Assembly: GCA_963608705.1 (NCBI GenBank)
Contig: CAVDHB010000048.1
Location: 7,519 to 71,518 of the forward strand
Origin: CAVDHB01 sp963608705
GTDB taxonomy: Bacteria; Bacteroidota; Bacteroidia; Bacteroidales; Bacteroidaceae
Length of the DNA: 64,000 bases
Direction: 5' to 3'
Positions 1 to 8,803 of this stretch are shown one piece after another. Each line of letters starts with the position of its first letter. Position 1 is the first letter of the stretch. The notes under the pieces are model-generated. The model worked only from the letters and a program-made list of their open reading frames with translations. It had not been told where the DNA came from and searched no databases. Made by a program: the position numbers and the translations under genes.

Positions 1-32
1 AAAAATGGAGGTACGCTCACGCGCAGCTCCAT
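1..32 (-). CDS. possible 5' end of a leftward gene running off the window
   Basis: On the minus strand an ATG at position 32 opens a frame (MELRVSVPPF) that is still open at the window edge. A near-perfect Bacteroidetes promoter at 100-131 points at it and would give a leader of about 60 bases. Only ten codons are visible, so no function can be given. An inverted repeat (AATGGAG at 4-10, CTCCATT at 28-34) overlaps the same bases and could be an alternative explanation. Confidence 0.3.
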   Translation of the reverse strand, partial: MELRVSVPPF

Positions 33-99
33 TCGATATGAAATGAAATATAAAATAGAAAGGTTGTTATTTATTAATGACTCAACTTTTATTTGAGGA

Positions 100-131
100 C
101 AAAGGTACGAACTCTTCTTTTGAAATCCAAA
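100..131 (-). promoter_or_regulatory. leftward Bacteroidetes-type promoter
   Basis: Read on the minus strand, TTTG at 131-128 is followed after 20 bases by TACCTTTG at 107-100, which fits the -33/-7 consensus of the Bacteroidetes primary sigma factor. It would drive a gene lying left of the window. Confidence 0.6.
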
Positions 132-244
132 TATATTAACAGAAAAAGGGCTGTGGAAAGAATATTATTAGTGTGGGTGTGCTTCCAAGAGAATGCAGTA
201 CGTAATTAATCAGTCTTTCATTTTATTTTCTACAGGATTGTTAT

Positions 245-252
245 TATCTTTG
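245..252 (+). promoter_or_regulatory. promoter -7 box of the beta-mannosidase gene
   Basis: TATCTTTG matches TAnnTTTG. The -33 region (about 221-224) is only T-rich. Transcription would start near 258, downstream of the ATG at 193. That rules out the longer upstream reading and supports translation from the ATG at 289. Confidence 0.7.
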
Positions 253-288
253 CAACCAGAGTTATACACCTTATTATATTTACACCTT

Positions 289-2865
289 ATGAGACTGACA
301 ACTTTCACAGCGATTGCAATGATGATTCCCTTTTGTGTGGCGGCTGAGGCGCAGCCTGTGCGGCAACGTCTTGACACGGGGTGGACGTTCAGACAGGGAC
401 GTTTGAATAATTGGTATCCGGCCGTGGTGCCTGGCACAGTGCATACGGACTTGATGAGGAACAAGAAAATAGACGATCCTTATTTTCGCCTGAACGAACG
501 GGGCGCACAATGGATAGACAAAGAGGATTGGATTTACCGTACTTCGTTCACGCTTCCTGCCGATATGAAAGACAAGGAGCGAATAGACCTTGTGTTCGAG
601 GGGTTGGACACGTATGCGGATGTGTCGCTAAACGGACACAAGATTCTGTCTGCGGACAATATGTTCAGAGGCTGGAGGGAGTCTGTCAAACCTTACTTGA
701 AAGACGGGGCGAATAGCCTTGAAGTGTATTTCCATTCTCCTATCAAACGGGATATTCCCAAATGGGATTCCATTCCGTTCCATTATGAGGCGGGCAATGA
801 CCAGTCTGAGAACGGAGGAGTGTTCGACAAGAAAGTCTCCGTGTTCGCCCGTAAGGCGGGGTATCATTATGGATGGGACTGGGGTCCCCGTTTGGTTACG
901 TCTGGAATATGGCGGCCTGTATTTGTGGAGGCTTGGAGTGAGGCGAGGCTTTCGGACGTGTTCATGCGTCAGTTGTCCGTGTCTTCCCGGTTGGCGAAAC
1001 TCGCTGGGGAGGTGGAAGTGACGGTGGACAAGGCGATGGCTGGAGCGGAGATTGTGATTGCGGACAAAGTGTCTGGCAAGAAATATGCCGTGAGAAAGGT
1101 GGATTTGCGGAAAGGTGTGAATAAGTTCTCTTTGCCGTTTTCTATCAAGAACCCGAAACTCTGGTGGTGTAACGGATTGGGAGAACCTCATTTATATCAG
1201 TTTGTAACTACGGTGAGACACGGACAGAAAACCATAGACCGCAAAGAGGAGACCACGGGTATCCGTTCCATCCGTGTGGTACGCAAGCCCGACCAGTATG
1301 GCAAGACGTTCTATTTTGAGTTGAACGGAGTGCCAGTCTTTATGAAGGGGGCGAACTATATTCCGCAAGACGTTTTCTTGCCTCGTGTGACGCAGGCAGA
1401 CTACGAGAAAACCATCAAGGATGCGGTGGATGTACACATGAACATGCTGAGAGTATGGGGCGGGGGGATTTATGAGAACGATTTGTTCTACGACCTCTGC
1501 GACCGGAACGGTTTGTTGGTATGGCAAGACTTCATGTTCGCCTGTAGCTTGTATCCGGCGGAAGGAGAATGGCTGGAGAATGTGCGTCAAGAAGCCATTG
1601 ACAATGTGCGCCGCCTGCGGAACCATCCTTGTATCGCCCTTTGGTGTGGAAACAATGAATGTCAGGACGCTTGGTTCAACTGGGGATACCGCAAGAACTA
1701 CACGAAACAGAACCCGGAATGGGCTGCTAAAATATGGAAGCAATACAATGACCAGTATTTTGACGTGCTTCCGAAGGTCGTGAAGGAATACGCCCCTGAG
1801 ACGTTCTATACTTCTTCATCTCCTTTCGGACTGCCGAATCAGGGCAGTGATGACCACAACGGTGATTATCATTATTGGGAAGTATGGCAGGGGTTCAAGC
1901 CTGTATCGGCTTTCAACACACAGAAAAGCCGTTTCTTCAGCGAATACGGCTTCCAGTCGTTCCCCGACATTGAGTCCGTGAAGCGTTATGCGCCTGAAGC
2001 GGAGGATTGGAGCATTACTTCCGATGTGATGATGTCGCATCAAAGGGGAGGAGCGTTGGCCAATTCCCGTATGGAGAAAATCATGAATGAGGAATACCGC
2101 AAGCCGAAAGATTTTCCTTCTTTCCTTTACATGAGCCAAGTGTTGCAGGCGGACGCTATTAAAGTGGCGATGGAGGCGCATCGTCGCCAGAAACCTTACA
2201 ACATGGGGTCTTTGGTATGGCAGCATAACGATTGCTGGCCGGTGGCCAGTTGGTCTTCAAGAGATTATTACGGACGTTGGAAAGCGCAACACTATTTCAC
2301 GCGCAAGTCTTTTGCGGACATACTGGTTTCTCCTGTATGGGACGGACAGAACAAGACGGTGGAAATCTACCTGGTTTCCGACCGCATGAAAAGTTGCAAG
2401 GGCGTATTGAGCTGGGAAGTACGGAAGTTCGACGGCACCTTGATTGGACAGTCGAAGAAAGAAGTGAGCATAGAGGCTAATGGCGGCAAGTGTGTGGCGC
2501 AGGTAGATGTGCGTAGTTTGCCCGGTTGGAATCCGAAGGAAACGTATTTGAGGGCGGTTTACACTGCGGGAAAACACACATACGACAACAATTTCTTCTT
2601 CCTGCGTCAGAAAGAAGTGGATTTTCCCAAGCCGTCGGTCTCCACTTCCTTGCGAAAAGTGGAAGACGGCTATGAGCTAAGTTTGAAAAGTAAGCAATTC
2701 GCCCGGGCGGCATGGATCAGTACTGGTGATGGGGATGCCTCATTCAGTGATAATTACATGGACTTGCTGCCTGGTAAGGAGGTAAAGGTGAAGATACACA
2801 CGAAACTTCCGATGGAAACATTGAAAAAACAACTGAAAGTCACTACGGTGGCTGATACTTATTGA
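289..2865 (+). CDS. secreted beta-mannosidase, glycoside hydrolase family 2
   Basis: An 858-aa exo-beta-mannosidase that removes terminal beta-mannose from manno-oligosaccharides or N-glycan cores. The start at 289 is chosen because the promoter lies between it and the ATG at 193, and because it begins directly with a signal peptide (MRLTTFTAIAMMIPFCVAAEA). This is followed by the GH2 sugar-binding fold (LDTGWTFRQG), an Ig-like domain and the TIM barrel. The expected acid/base Glu457 is in WCGNNE and the nucleophile Glu552 in FFSEYGF. Length and Glu spacing resemble the characterised Bacteroides thetaiotaomicron GH2 mannosidase. The gene is followed after 2 bases by cutC, so they are probably co-transcribed. 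The signal peptide suggests a periplasmic location. Confidence 0.93.
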   Translation: MRLTTFTAIAMMIPFCVAAEAQPVRQRLDTGWTFRQGRLNNWYPAVVPGTVHTDLMRNKKIDDPYFRLNERGAQWIDKEDWIYRTSFTLPADMKDKERIDLVFEGLDTYADVSLNGHKILSADNMFRGWRESVKPYLKDGANSLEVYFHSPIKRDIPKWDSIPFHYEAGNDQSENGGVFDKKVSVFARKAGYHYGWDWGPRLVTSGIWRPVFVEAWSEARLSDVFMRQLSVSSRLAKLAGEVEVTVDKAMAGAEIVIADKVSGKKYAVRKVDLRKGVNKFSLPFSIKNPKLWWCNGLGEPHLYQFVTTVRHGQKTIDRKEETTGIRSIRVVRKPDQYGKTFYFELNGVPVFMKGANYIPQDVFLPRVTQADYEKTIKDAVDVHMNMLRVWGGGIYENDLFYDLCDRNGLLVWQDFMFACSLYPAEGEWLENVRQEAIDNVRRLRNHPCIALWCGNNECQDAWFNWGYRKNYTKQNPEWAAKIWKQYNDQYFDVLPKVVKEYAPETFYTSSSPFGLPNQGSDDHNGDYHYWEVWQGFKPVSAFNTQKSRFFSEYGFQSFPDIESVKRYAPEAEDWSITSDVMMSHQRGGALANSRMEKIMNEEYRKPKDFPSFLYMSQVLQADAIKVAMEAHRRQKPYNMGSLVWQHNDCWPVASWSSRDYYGRWKAQHYFTRKSFADILVSPVWDGQNKTVEIYLVSDRMKSCKGVLSWEVRKFDGTLIGQSKKEVSIEANGGKCVAQVDVRSLPGWNPKETYLRAVYTAGKHTYDNNFFFLRQKEVDFPKPSVSTSLRKVEDGYELSLKSKQFARAAWISTGDGDASFSDNYMDLLPGKEVKVKIHTKLPMETLKKQLKVTTVADTY

Positions 2866-2867
2866 CT

Positions 2868-3605
2868 ATGAGTTATACATTTGAGATTTGCGCCAACTCC
2901 GTGGATAGTTGTGTGGCGGCACAGAAAGGCGGTGCACAGCGTGTGGAACTATGCGCCGGTATGCCGGAAGGAGGGACGACTCCTTCTTATGGAACGATAA
3001 AATGGGCGAGGAAAAGCATTGACATCCGTCTGCATGTGATTATCCGTCCTCGGGGTGGTGACTTTCTTTACACGCCTCTTGAGCTGGATATGATGGAAGA
3101 AGACATTCGCATCGCAAAGGATTTGGGTGCGGACGGAGTGGTGTTCGGCTGTTTGCTTCCCGACGGACAACTGGACTTGCCGGCTATGAGTCGGTTGAAA
3201 AAGGCGGCAGGAAACTTGTCTGTCACCTGCCACCGGGCGTTTGATTATGTGAAGAATCCGTCAGAGGCATTGGAGCAATTGATAGATCTGGGTGTGGACA
3301 GAGTGCTCACCTCTGGCCAGCAACCTACGGCTTTGCAAGGTGCCTCTCTCTTGGGGGAGTTGGTGAGACAAGCGAAAAAACGTATTATTATTATGCCTGG
3401 ATGCGGAGTGAATGCAGGCAATATCAGAGAATTGGCCGACATTACACACGCCGAGGAGTTCCATTTCTCCGCAAGAGAGATACAGAAAAGCCGGATGAGA
3501 CTTCGCAATCCGGCACTTTCCATGGGAAATCCAGACATGGATGAGTATGCGCATCCCGTTACCACGGCAGAAAAAGTGAAGGCTACGATTGCCGCTTTGA
3601 GGTGA
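2868..3605 (+). CDS. cutC: CutC family protein
   Basis: A 245-aa TIM-barrel protein of the CutC family, historically called copper homeostasis protein, although its biochemical role is unsettled. Family signatures are ICANSVDSCVAAQKGGAQRVELC near the N-terminus, MPEGGTTPSYG (about residues 33-43), HVIIRPRGGDF and the central CHRAFD. A TTG start at 2862 would overlap the mannosidase stop; the ATG at 2868 is preferred because it starts right at the conserved MSYTFEICANS. It sits 2 bases after the mannosidase gene and is followed by a strong terminator, so the two genes form a short operon. It appears intact and full length. Confidence 0.92.
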   Translation: MSYTFEICANSVDSCVAAQKGGAQRVELCAGMPEGGTTPSYGTIKWARKSIDIRLHVIIRPRGGDFLYTPLELDMMEEDIRIAKDLGADGVVFGCLLPDGQLDLPAMSRLKKAAGNLSVTCHRAFDYVKNPSEALEQLIDLGVDRVLTSGQQPTALQGASLLGELVRQAKKRIIIMPGCGVNAGNIRELADITHAEEFHFSAREIQKSRMRLRNPALSMGNPDMDEYAHPVTTAEKVKATIAALR

Positions 3606-3645
3606 AAGGCTGACTAACTAGTGGATTGGATTTATTATATTATAG

Positions 3646-3680
3646 GTAGTGGCAGACATAGTGGTCTGCCACTACTTTTA
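3646..3680 (+). terminator. intrinsic terminator after cutC
   Basis: A perfect 12-bp stem, GTAGTGGCAGAC (3646-3657) and GTCTGCCACTAC (3664-3675), with a 6-base loop, followed by a T-rich tail. It ends the mannosidase-cutC operon and insulates it from the polysaccharide locus downstream. Confidence 0.85.
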
Positions 3681-3841
3681 TAACAAAACTCGCCGCATGA
3701 CGAGGCACTTCCTACTGATTGGTGGTACGATTATTGCAAATCCATCTGCATGTATTCTAAAATGTTATGGTATAAGACTATACAAGAAGCTATCTTCCGA
3801 CCACTCATGATTCCAAACCCCGACAGCACACACAATCAGTA

Positions 3842-3863
3842 GAGACTCGATTCATCGAGTCTC
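3842..3863. repeat. dispersed GAGAC palindrome
   Basis: GAGACTCGA-ttca-TCGAGTCTC, a 9-bp perfect inverted repeat with a 4-base loop. It is the same type as the GAGACGCGA palindromes inside the element at 51389-51601 and near 63748-63770, which suggests a small repeat family scattered in this genome. It lies in a roughly 270-base stretch (3676-3945) that otherwise shows no gene. Confidence 0.6.
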
Positions 3864-3945
3864 CACCCAGCAGTGGAGATTGCATCATTGTGAGCAGAGA
3901 ATTGGGAGGAAGCGCATTTGAACCAATATGAACCAATTTTCTGTA

Positions 3946-4138
3946 TCTCTACATAAGAGATACAGAAATCGGCTGCAAATATATTAAAAATATTGCACAT
4001 ACAGTGAGTTGGGACGAAAAAAATAACTCACATTATCTTCCAAAATTTATCGCTGTTTACTTTCTTTTACAGTTCGTGAGTCCCTTACTCGTACATTATC
4101 AATGAATTACATGGCATTCTGTATCTCTTATGTAGAGA
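3946..4138. promoter_or_regulatory. candidate invertible promoter segment, currently OFF
   Basis: The segment is bounded by perfect 22-bp inverted repeats at 3946-3967 and 4117-4138 (the latter begins TTCTGTATCTCTTATG). The 149 bases between them carry one clear -7 box, TATATTTG, at 3983-3976 on the minus strand, pointing left, away from the UpxY-like gene. No TAnnTTTG was found on the plus strand between here and 4402. Inversion would place the box at 4101-4108 facing the locus. This matches the design of invertible capsule promoters known in Bacteroides fragilis (established for that species, inferred here). The -33 region is weak. A smaller repeat pair, GTGAGTT/AACTCAC, lies inside. No invertase gene is in the window. 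Confidence 0.65.
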
Positions 4139-4401
4139 CGCGGAAGAAACCGGGAAACATAACCCGATATGGCTTTCAAAAAGCAGAGCGTATGACACAC
4201 AATTTGCTACTCACGGGCTTGTCCGCATCATGCATGCGGAAAGCTGAAAGACATAAAAGTATTGAAGATTAGTGGAAGTCAGTCTATTGGTTTTTCAATG
4301 CTGTGACACATCTCACACCCATGTAACTTGGAAAAGACGCTCTTTTCCGGGGAAGCCGGGATGTATTCTTCGCACAGCGCATTTTTCAAGTCGTTAACTT
4401 T
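4139..4401 (+). other. leader region of the polysaccharide locus
   Basis: About 260 bases without an ORF between the inverted-repeat segment and the UpxY-like gene. It contains a small hairpin (TCCGCAT/ATGCGGA near 4219-4237) and no recognisable promoter. In known Bacteroides capsule loci the untranslated leader is where UpxY proteins act, so this is the likely target of the downstream protein. Confidence 0.4.
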
Positions 4402-6465
4402 ATGTGGTTCGTCGTCAAGACCGAAGTTTTCACCGAGCGGCGTTCGATAGACACCCTGCGTGAGAAATTCAAGGACACAATAGCCGACATCTATTTTCCC
4501 TTAAGAAAGAGGGTCTATAAAGATGACCAAGGGGAAGAGAAAGCGCGTTTCGTGCCTGTCCTGCGGGGACTGTTCTTCATCAGGGTCCAGGATGAAAGGC
4601 GTTTGAGCTGGATTCTTTCCCCGTACGGGTATTTCATGTACAAAGGCGTTGACTACACGGGAGGTGCGGAGACAGAACGCTTCTTCCTCACCCAGGCGCA
4701 TCTTCTTTGCGCCGACCGCAAGTCATTGACATTGGGGGAAATCATCAGACAGGCGAGAATCCCCGACGAGGAAATGGACCGCTTCATCTATTATACCGAT
4801 AAACTCGGTGAGGGCATTGAGGGCCTGAGTATCGTGGACCAAAGATACGGCGACCTCGTACGGGTGAATGACACCATACGCATTCTCAGCGGACCTTTGA
4901 CGGGTTGGGTCGGCGTAATCAGGCAAATCAAACACAAGGGCAGGAAGGACCGTCATCTTCTGGTACGTTTCGGAAACAACCACTGTCTTAACATCTCCAA
5001 TATCCGCCAGTACGACATGCGGATAGAGCACGAGGCGACGAAGGGCGCAAAGTCCGAGGAGGTGGGCGTATGGCGCGCCATAGACCAGATGACAGGCTAT
5101 CTGCAGGCCAAGAATCCCGCCGGCAACGCGGCGGACACATTACGGAATATTTTCAAAGACTATCAAAAGAAAACCGCGGTCTACCGCAACCGCCGTATGT
5201 CAGACATCGCATACAGCGACAAGACAGCCGAAATGAAAGTCGCCCGGCGGAAAGAGGTTCTTGGGCATATTGACGAATCCATGCGGAACAATTTCCTTAT
5301 ACTCGCCAATTATTTCAAGGCGGACGGTGAGACCGTCGACCGGGGATTAAAAGAACTCATCCCCGATGTGGTACTCCGTCCCTTCCTCACCCCCACTTCA
5401 GGCGTATCCATTCCACAAGGACAAGAGTATGCGGTTTTGTGCCATAACGAAATCACAGAGCTCATCCTTCGCCGCAACCTCCGTGCTTTTTTCCGGGGCG
5501 AAGAATACGACTCCGGGAAGTACGCCCCCGTCTTTGAGGAAGACTACGAGTATTACGCCCACTTCGCACTTTTGAAAACAGAGGAGGGCAAACTTAAGAT
5601 TATCTGCTCATGGGGAGGTTTCTATGATTATTACGCCTCACAGAACAAGGAAGAGCGGACGAAATTCATCGATGACTTAGAAGCGAAAAAATACCCCCGT
5701 CTGCATTACCTGCTGACGGAAAGCCCTTACAAGTTCGAGAGTACGAACGGCATAGGCGGCTTTTCCCTGGAAACAGACATGAATTACACAACCGATCCAG
5801 AGGAATTAGGCCGAGAGGCGAGCGAATACCTCACTCATAATCCCTCACTCCTCACCCAACTCACAGCCGCTGCCGTGGAAGTGTGGCAAGGAGCGCGCCT
5901 ACTGGTTTGGCGGAAGTTGCTCCAACGTTACGTCCTGCTCCATAAGGTGCCGGTCACAGACCAACCTTCCGTCATCACTCACGACACCAAACTGGAAGAG
6001 GCGTTTGTGAAGGCGGACGGCAAGCTCGACATGACGAAGGTGGCCGAAACTTTGACAGCAAGTAAAGGAGTCATTGAGGAACATTTGGAAAACAAAGAGG
6101 TGGCGGAAGCCGTTTTCAAGTTTCTTTCCACCTCCTTGGTGTATGCCACCCATTTCGCCCAAGACGAGCTGTACAACTATGTCTGTGACACGTTCAACCC
6201 CGACAGAACCTTGTCCGGGTTGTTCAATCGCATTGTCGAACAATGCGGGGAGGCATCCAATAGTCGTTCCATCGTCAGGCATCTGCACAAAGGCATGGCC
6301 GAGTTGCAAGAGCTGGACTCTTGGAGATATTTCAAGTTCCCTTCATTTCTCAAGCAAACGAGAAAGACAGACAAGGTAATTTCTTCCTTTCGTCCATCCA
6401 CAACGCCTGGCCGGCTTGCAAAAAGGCGATCCGTCAAAGTAAGCACTCCTGAAAAAGTATCCTAA
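4402..6465 (+). CDS. oversized NusG/UpxY-like transcription antiterminator
   Basis: A 687-aa protein. Residues 1-110 look like the NGN domain of NusG paralogues (MWFVVKTEVFTERRS, then YFPLRKRVY and RGLFFIRV). Residues 150-200 carry a KOW-like segment (VRVNDTIRILSGPLTGWVG). UpxY proteins of Bacteroides capsule loci are about 170-200 aa; here another 470 residues follow with no motif I recognise, ending in a basic tail. By family analogy it should bind RNA polymerase at the leader and prevent early termination in its own locus. It is the first gene after the candidate invertible promoter, and no UpxZ-type inhibitor gene follows. The C-terminal part is not identified. Confidence 0.75.
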   Translation: MWFVVKTEVFTERRSIDTLREKFKDTIADIYFPLRKRVYKDDQGEEKARFVPVLRGLFFIRVQDERRLSWILSPYGYFMYKGVDYTGGAETERFFLTQAHLLCADRKSLTLGEIIRQARIPDEEMDRFIYYTDKLGEGIEGLSIVDQRYGDLVRVNDTIRILSGPLTGWVGVIRQIKHKGRKDRHLLVRFGNNHCLNISNIRQYDMRIEHEATKGAKSEEVGVWRAIDQMTGYLQAKNPAGNAADTLRNIFKDYQKKTAVYRNRRMSDIAYSDKTAEMKVARRKEVLGHIDESMRNNFLILANYFKADGETVDRGLKELIPDVVLRPFLTPTSGVSIPQGQEYAVLCHNEITELILRRNLRAFFRGEEYDSGKYAPVFEEDYEYYAHFALLKTEEGKLKIICSWGGFYDYYASQNKEERTKFIDDLEAKKYPRLHYLLTESPYKFESTNGIGGFSLETDMNYTTDPEELGREASEYLTHNPSLLTQLTAAAVEVWQGARLLVWRKLLQRYVLLHKVPVTDQPSVITHDTKLEEAFVKADGKLDMTKVAETLTASKGVIEEHLENKEVAEAVFKFLSTSLVYATHFAQDELYNYVCDTFNPDRTLSGLFNRIVEQCGEASNSRSIVRHLHKGMAELQELDSWRYFKFPSFLKQTRKTDKVISSFRPSTTPGRLAKRRSVKVSTPEKVS

Positions 6466-6514
6466 GATACATGGCCAAGTATCTTAAGATACATCGCCAA
6501 GTATCCTAAGATAC
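6455..6514. repeat. three 22-bp tandem palindromic repeats
   Basis: Three copies of a 16-bp palindrome, AAGTATCYTAAGATAC, at 6455-6470, 6477-6492 and 6499-6514, separated by ATGGCC and ATCGCC. The first copy contains the stop codon of the NusG-like gene. Possible roles are terminator, operator array or mobile repeat; the sequence does not decide. Confidence 0.85.
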
Positions 6515-6556
6515 TTTGAAAAGTGACCCTAGACATAGAAAACATGGAGGGGATTA

Positions 6557-6588
6557 TTTGCAGATATGGGGATAAGTCCTTATCTTCG
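6557..6588 (+). promoter_or_regulatory. promoter of the AAA-ATPase gene
   Basis: TTTG at 6557-6560, a 20-base spacer, then TATCTTCG at 6581-6588 (one mismatch to TAnnTTTG). The predicted start near 6595 lies about 15 bases before the ATG. The gene therefore has its own promoter and need not depend on the capsule promoter. Confidence 0.65.
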
Positions 6589-6608
6589 CAAAAAACAATC
6601 TTGACGGT

Positions 6609-8180
6609 ATGATGGAACGACGCAGAAAACTTTACCCCATAGGAATACAGACTTTCTCGAACATACGGGAAGGCGACTATCTGTATATAGACAAGACGGA
6701 GTATGTGTACTGTATGGCCACATCTGACGCCAAGTACATATTCCTCAGTCGTCCACGCAGGTTTGGGAAATCTCTGCTCACCTCCACTCTGGAAAGTTAT
6801 TTCTCCGGGAAAAAGGAATTGTTCAAAGGCTTGGCCATTGAGAAGCTGGAGAAGGAATGGACGGAATACCCAGTGCTTCACTTTGACATGAGCTTGGGTA
6901 AGTACATGGACAAGGAACAGCTGGAAGAATACTTGTGCTATCAGCTTCTTGACAAAGAATCTGCTTTTGGCATAACAAATCCTGTTAAAGGAACAAACAA
7001 CCGTCTGACAAACCTTATCAAGACGGCATATAATAAGATCGGCAAGAAAGTCGTCATTCTCATAGATGAATATGACGCCCCTTTGCTCGATGTGGTGCAT
7101 GAGGAGAAGAATCTCCCTGTCCTACGTGACGTGATGCGCAACTTCTACAGTCCGTTGAAAGGTTGCGACCCCTATTTGCGCTTCGTCTTCCTGACTGGAA
7201 TAACGAAGTTCTCACAGCTCAGCATCTTCAGCGAGCTGAACAACATCGACAACATCAGTATGGATGAGCGTTACGCTGCCGTATGTGGCATAACCGAAGA
7301 GGAGATGCTCACTCAAATGGACAACGACCTGAACCTGTTGGCGGATAATTTGAAAATGACCAAGGAGGATGCTCTGTCAAAATTGAAGGAAAACTACGAC
7401 GGCTATCACTTCACGTGGCCTTCCCCTGACATCTACAATCCTTTCAGTTTGCTCACGGCGTTGTCTAAAGGTAAGATCGGATCTTACTGGTTCGGTAGCG
7501 GAACTCCCACCTACCTGATAGAGATGCTGGCAAAATATCATGTCACACCTCAGAGAATAGGCGGAATGAGTATTCCCGCCGATGCTTTTGATGCCCCGAC
7601 AGAACGGCTGATAGATATATCACCACTGCTTTACCAAAGTGGATATATCACCATCAAAGGCTATTCCTACATTACGGAGCTGTACACATTGGACATACCT
7701 AACAAGGAGGTGAGGGTAGGCTTGATGAAAAGCCTGCTTCCGAATTATGTCAGCGTCCATACGAACATGGGGCTTTCCACAATAGGACAGATGTACGGGC
7801 GCATATATGAGGATGACATGGACGGAGCGTTAGAACTCTTGCAAACATTTCTCTCCACCGTTCCCTATTGCGACCATACCGACTACGAGGGGCATTATCA
7901 GCAGATGCTCTACGTGATTTTCAGCATCTTGGGAATGTATACCGATGTAGAGGTACGCACTCCTCGTGGAAGAGTAGACATAGTAATGCGTTCACCTCAT
8001 ACCTTATATATTATGGAGTTGAAACTCGACAAGGGTGCAGACGTGGCGATGAACCAGATAGACTTGAAGCAGTATCCTGAGCGTTTCCGCCTGTACAGAC
8101 TGCCTATCGTTAAGGTGGGTATCAGTTTCGACAGCGGAACACACACACTTGGGGAATGGAAGATTACGCAAGACGCTTAA
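6609..8180 (+). CDS. AAA-ATPase-like protein with C-terminal PD-(D/E)XK nuclease-like domain
   Basis: A 523-aa protein of the family that combines an AAA-ATPase-like domain with a PD-(D/E)XK-type C-terminus; such genes are highly repeated in Bacteroidales genomes. The start is typical (RKLYPIGIQTFSNIREGDYLYIDKT). The P-loop variant is SRPRRFGKSLL (about residues 50-60) and the Walker B-like stretch is VVILIDEYDAPL. The C-terminal nuclease-like core is EVRTPRGRVDIVM followed by YIMELKLD. Its role is not established; a nucleic-acid or mobile-element function is usually supposed. It has its own promoter and looks like an insertion between the regulator and the sugar genes. Confidence 0.85.
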   Translation: MMERRRKLYPIGIQTFSNIREGDYLYIDKTEYVYCMATSDAKYIFLSRPRRFGKSLLTSTLESYFSGKKELFKGLAIEKLEKEWTEYPVLHFDMSLGKYMDKEQLEEYLCYQLLDKESAFGITNPVKGTNNRLTNLIKTAYNKIGKKVVILIDEYDAPLLDVVHEEKNLPVLRDVMRNFYSPLKGCDPYLRFVFLTGITKFSQLSIFSELNNIDNISMDERYAAVCGITEEEMLTQMDNDLNLLADNLKMTKEDALSKLKENYDGYHFTWPSPDIYNPFSLLTALSKGKIGSYWFGSGTPTYLIEMLAKYHVTPQRIGGMSIPADAFDAPTERLIDISPLLYQSGYITIKGYSYITELYTLDIPNKEVRVGLMKSLLPNYVSVHTNMGLSTIGQMYGRIYEDDMDGALELLQTFLSTVPYCDHTDYEGHYQQMLYVIFSILGMYTDVEVRTPRGRVDIVMRSPHTLYIMELKLDKGADVAMNQIDLKQYPERFRLYRLPIVKVGISFDSGTHTLGEWKITQDA

Positions 8181-8246
8181 ACTCTATGGAGCAGCCTTGA
8201 AAGCATGGAACAACTGTGGAAAAAAGCACGTTGAATCCTCTCATGT

Positions 8247-8696
8247 ATGTCCGAGATAATTTTCAATATATACGGAGGCAATAACCAAATCCTCCCCAAT
8301 GCCGCTCATGCCGAGCAGCACTTCTACGGCGACGCTTTCGCGGAGGAACGACTCGTAAGAGAGAGCGTCGCGCCCCTTACGGCAGAGGAGAAGGCACTGT
8401 CCATCTATATAAACAAGGTGGAAAAGTTGCGTGGTTACATAGCCCTCCTTCGTTCCTGCAAGACCGCAGGGGATTTTGGCGAGGTGGTCGCCACGATGCG
8501 TCAGCAAGAGCCATCGCTCACCGACGAGCTGATAGTGAAGCGGCGTTTCCTCTCCCTTCTCCTTCCTTTTCTTCCCAAATGGGAAAAAGGGCGGAGCATA
8601 GACAACCTGCGGGTGGCTGTCAACAACGCATGGTCGGCTCGGAAGAAAACGCTTCATCCGACTGGTCGAACTGCCATTCAAAAGTCATGTAAGTGA
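8247..8696 (+). CDS. hypothetical protein with FNIYGGNNQILPNA N-terminus
   Basis: A 149-aa soluble protein with no signal peptide or membrane segment. It starts with MSEIIFNIYGGNNQILPNA, a glycine/asparagine-rich opening I associate with small Bacteroidales proteins of unknown function. The middle is helical and charged, and the C-terminus is basic. It lies 66 bases after the AAA-ATPase gene on the same strand and could be transcribed with it. No catalytic motif is visible and no function is assigned. Confidence 0.6.
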   Translation: MSEIIFNIYGGNNQILPNAAHAEQHFYGDAFAEERLVRESVAPLTAEEKALSIYINKVEKLRGYIALLRSCKTAGDFGEVVATMRQQEPSLTDELIVKRRFLSLLLPFLPKWEKGRSIDNLRVAVNNAWSARKKTLHPTGRTAIQKSCK

Positions 8697-8803
8697 CTTT
8701 GCAAAGTTACGAAAGCGTTGATAGAATGAAATAATTATCTGAATGTTTGATTGTCTCAAATACAATTGTATATCTGTGTCAGATTTTAAAGATAAGACGT
8801 ATT

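Noticed and set aside
193..288. N-terminal extension of the beta-mannosidase
   Set aside because: The promoter -7 box at 245-252 lies inside it, and a proper signal peptide begins at 289.
6455..6514. CRISPR array
   Set aside because: Spacers are only 6 bases and nearly identical, and the repeats are palindromic; this is a short tandem array.
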